This document shows, one piece after another, positions 61,762 to 64,000 of a stretch of 64,000 nucleotides of DNA. Under the pieces are notes generated by a model. It searched no databases, was not told where the DNA came from, and saw nothing but the letters and a program-made list of their open reading frames with translations. This DNA comes from Dillenia suffruticosa. Its lineage: Eukaryota > Streptophyta > Magnoliopsida > Dilleniales > Dilleniaceae. The stretch is taken from the NCBI GenBank assembly GCA_033439265.1, contig JAVTVX010000001.1, positions 20,602,608-20,666,607 of the forward strand, written 5' to 3'. Each line of letters opens with the position of its first letter. The stretch's first letter is position 1. The translations under genes and the position numbers were made by a program.

Positions 61762-62307
61762 TCAAGTGACCAAATAAATGGGCATGGCAGAGGTAGAAAT
61801 CCTACGGGGCTGTTCCATGTTAAGTTCCCTGAGACTCCAATAGGGGACCTCCACGTCACCCTTTCTCGTCGGAGTCAAGGTTCCGGCAATCGGGCCGGAT
61901 GTGGGTCTGCTGGTGGTCCGGCATGGAGTATTGGTGGGCCCAGTTCGGGTTTCCGTGATGTAAACCGGGCCAGAAATGGAGGCCCGGAAAGTGCGGGCCT
62001 TCTTGGTTTGTCGAACGACGTCGTTTTCATCCTCATCCTTGTTCTCGTTCTGGATCCACTTCCACTTGAAGAAGAGGAGTGCGTTTTTCCACCACCATCG
62101 TTTCTTCTTCTTGCCGGTGGTGTGGTGGTGAGCCCGTCGGGTCTCCTCCTTGGAAATGGGCTTTTGGAGCTTGAAGTGGAGAGAGTCTATGGATCTTGAT
62201 GTGTCCCTTTTGTGCTTTCTTGCCTCTTCTAACACCTTTTTAAAATCAGACCCAAAACCAAAATATAGTTATGAAAGTGTTTCTCAAAAACAAATAAAAT
62301 ATCAGAA

Positions 62308-62352
<45 letters not shown>

Positions 62353-62440
62353 CCTGGAAGTAGTCGATCTGAGGGTCAAAGCCGTAGTCACTGAAGTGCT
62401 GAGGTTGTGGCATGGGAAATATAGGTGATTTGGTCGACAT
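61762..62440 (-). CDS. Plant-specific conserved protein of unknown function (186 residues)
   Basis: Two exons: 62354-62440 (29 codons) and 61762-62235, with a 118-bp GT-AG intron in phase 0. The N terminus reads MSTKSPIFPMPQPQHFSDYG, followed by FDPQIDYFQVLEEARKHKR and SRSIDSLHFKLQKPISKEE. A Lys/Trp-rich block (KKKKRWWWKNALLFFKWKW) follows at about residues 78-96. The C-terminal half has SGPVYITETRTG, then VPYWSLRELNMEQPRRIS and the ending PIYLVT. I recognise the ordered motifs as those of a small plant protein family without an established function; I do not assign a name. No signal peptide is evident, and the basic aromatic block could be a nuclear-localisation or membrane-contact segment. 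The intron opens with a (CT)n tract, and a GA tract lies in the 5' flank. Confidence 0.8.
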
Positions 62441-64000
62441 TTTAGTTTCCTATTTGGGTTCTTTTCTATTGCAACAAAGAAGAGAGTGAGGAAAAGGTTT
62501 TGGTTTATATTTAGCAGCTTCACTTACTCTTCACCAACCAAAATGGAAGGAGTAGAGAGAGAGAGAGAAGGGTGAAACTGGGTTGCGGCTCAAGGTGGGA
62601 ATGGCCGTTGGTGCTGGTGAGCCCTAGTAAATACGCTTCCCATTCTTTTCGAATACCAATGGTACCCTCAAATATTATTTTAATTAATTAATTAATTAAT
62701 CAAATAACTTAGATCCAACACTATATTATCTAGTTTAATAGTAAGACTAATTAAATCAAGAGTCCTCGGATCTAATAGAAATTGAGGTTTTTTTTTCTTT
62801 TTTTAAAATTTTTTAATTGATATTTAGAGTTTAAATTTTTATTTTTTGATTAAAATGAATCAAAATTAAAAAACAAATTAAAATTTAAAATAAAAACGAC
62901 ACTTACAAATAAAACTCCCGAATTAAGAAGTTTCTGAAATCGGGATTTTGATCTTTGATGGCCTCTCACACCAGAACGATATATTTTTGGAAAAAAAAAA
63001 GAAAAAAAAAAGAAAAAGGTAGTTAATTAAGGTTAGTCAGTAGTTGAAGTGGGATGGAAATTTGTGTCAAATGATGATGCGAAGGAGCCCCACCTGCAGT
63101 CACATGAACTGTCTGGCTTAAAAGGGGAAAGACTTACTCTCCATGTGATGGAATTCATATCACGGGAGAAGATCAATCGGCAAGCTTTTCTGAATTAATT
63201 GAATATTTAGGTTGGAATTACGATTTCAAATAATCATGAAATTGCAATCCATCCCCCCCCCCCAATAAACCCTTTTAACTTCCTTTTGATTGTTATCAAG
63301 TGATTTTTTTTTTTTTTTTTTAACCAAACTCTCGAAAATTCATTCCTATTCCATCGAGAAAGAAGAGAAAAACCTAAGAGCTTAAATCTTAACTTCAATC
63401 ATTTATGAAATTAATTAAGTTTTATTTTAAAGTATTTTGGAGGGACAACTGATTGCAACAAAAAGTTCATATGCTATTTAAAAAGTAAAAACTAAAGTTT
63501 CCGAGTAGTAATTGTTTTTTTAGTCGAATTTAAAATTTAAAAAAAAAAAAAAAAAATTATATTAAAAAACGTTCCCTGAATAGACTTTATAGGCATTCAA
63601 ACTAGATTAATTAAAATATAATTTCTAATATCAATTGCAAATACAGGAGAAAAGGATGGAGAACTTCAAAAATTGTGGATTATTGGCAATATAACGGGAT
63701 AAAATATAAAAAATATATTCTTAAAAAAATAAAAACCAAAAAGCTTATAATGAAAATTGATAAATAAATAAAAATAATATTTACTTTTTAATATAATAGC
63801 TGCTATCCAAAATTGTGTTATAGTAACTATATCATTTTTATGTTCGATATCAATGCAAAACAAAGTTTTTTTTTTTTTTTTTTTTTTTTTTAATAAATGT
63901 GTAAAAGATGGTTTCAGAGCCAAAAGGCTTATTCCCAAACCCATTTTTCAAGCAACATGATGGAAGTCCCAATATGTTAGTGCAATTATTGATATTTGAT
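62441..64000. other. Upstream flank of the 61762-62440 gene and AT-rich terminal region
   Basis: The first 200 bp is the likely 5' UTR and promoter of the minus-strand gene, with a GA tract at about 62552-62568. The rest is AT-rich with (TTAA)n at 62680-62700, a C-run near 63254, and long poly-T or poly-A runs at 63305, 63540 and 63866. No gene was recognised. Confidence 0.5.

Noticed and set aside
1-64000. LTR retrotransposon, endogenous virus or Polinton-like element
   Set aside because: I found no paired long terminal repeats and no reverse transcriptase, integrase or capsid-like frames on either strand.

Overview
The window is nuclear DNA from a core-eudicot plant. The evidence is AT-rich intergenic sequence, short GT-AG introns, many (CT)n, (AT)n and poly-A tracts, and gene families typical of dicots. 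The species cannot be named from what is visible. Gene models below were built by joining reading frames at GT-AG junctions with matching phase; coordinates are exact for the junctions I chose, but no transcript supports them.

Layout. 1-1.7 kb holds exon-like blocks on the plus strand that I could not assign. An FLZ (FCS-like zinc finger, DUF581) gene lies at 4.9-5.5 kb (minus). 5.5-17.3 kb is a gene-poor stretch of SINEs, a CACTA-type MITE, microsatellites and one GC-rich island. A two-exon MATE/DETOXIFICATION transporter lies at 17.3-18.9 kb (minus). 19-28 kb is intergenic, again with SINEs; 29-30.1 kb (minus) has a duplicated exon/donor arrangement that looks like the 5' part of a non-coding or small-ORF transcript. 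From 31.7 to 49.2 kb there are three intact multi-exon genes, all on the plus strand: BCKDH-E2 (mitochondrial branched-chain 2-oxoacid dehydrogenase acyltransferase, 8 exons), GEX2 (sperm-surface filamin-repeat protein, about 17 exons) and FAHD1 (acylpyruvase family, 7 exons). From 49.7 to 57.0 kb there is a minus-strand tandem array of soluble epoxide hydrolase genes: two intact three-exon copies and one decayed two-exon remnant. An F-box pseudogene carrying a SINE insertion lies at 58.7-59.9 kb (minus), and a two-exon gene of a plant-specific family of unknown function at 61.8-62.4 kb (minus).

How it fits together. The genes do not form a pathway cluster. BCKDH-E2 (leucine/isoleucine/valine breakdown) and FAHD1 are metabolic housekeeping genes that flank a gamete-specific gene. 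The epoxide hydrolases are a lineage-style tandem expansion in which one member is dying.

Repeats. The most striking non-genic signal is a set of three short tRNA-like SINE families. Most copies have clear target-site duplications, and they have inserted into an intron and the 3' flank of BCKDH-E2, into the F-box pseudogene, and (as a very short fragment) just upstream of FAHD1. No LTR retrotransposon, reverse transcriptase or capsid-type reading frame was seen.
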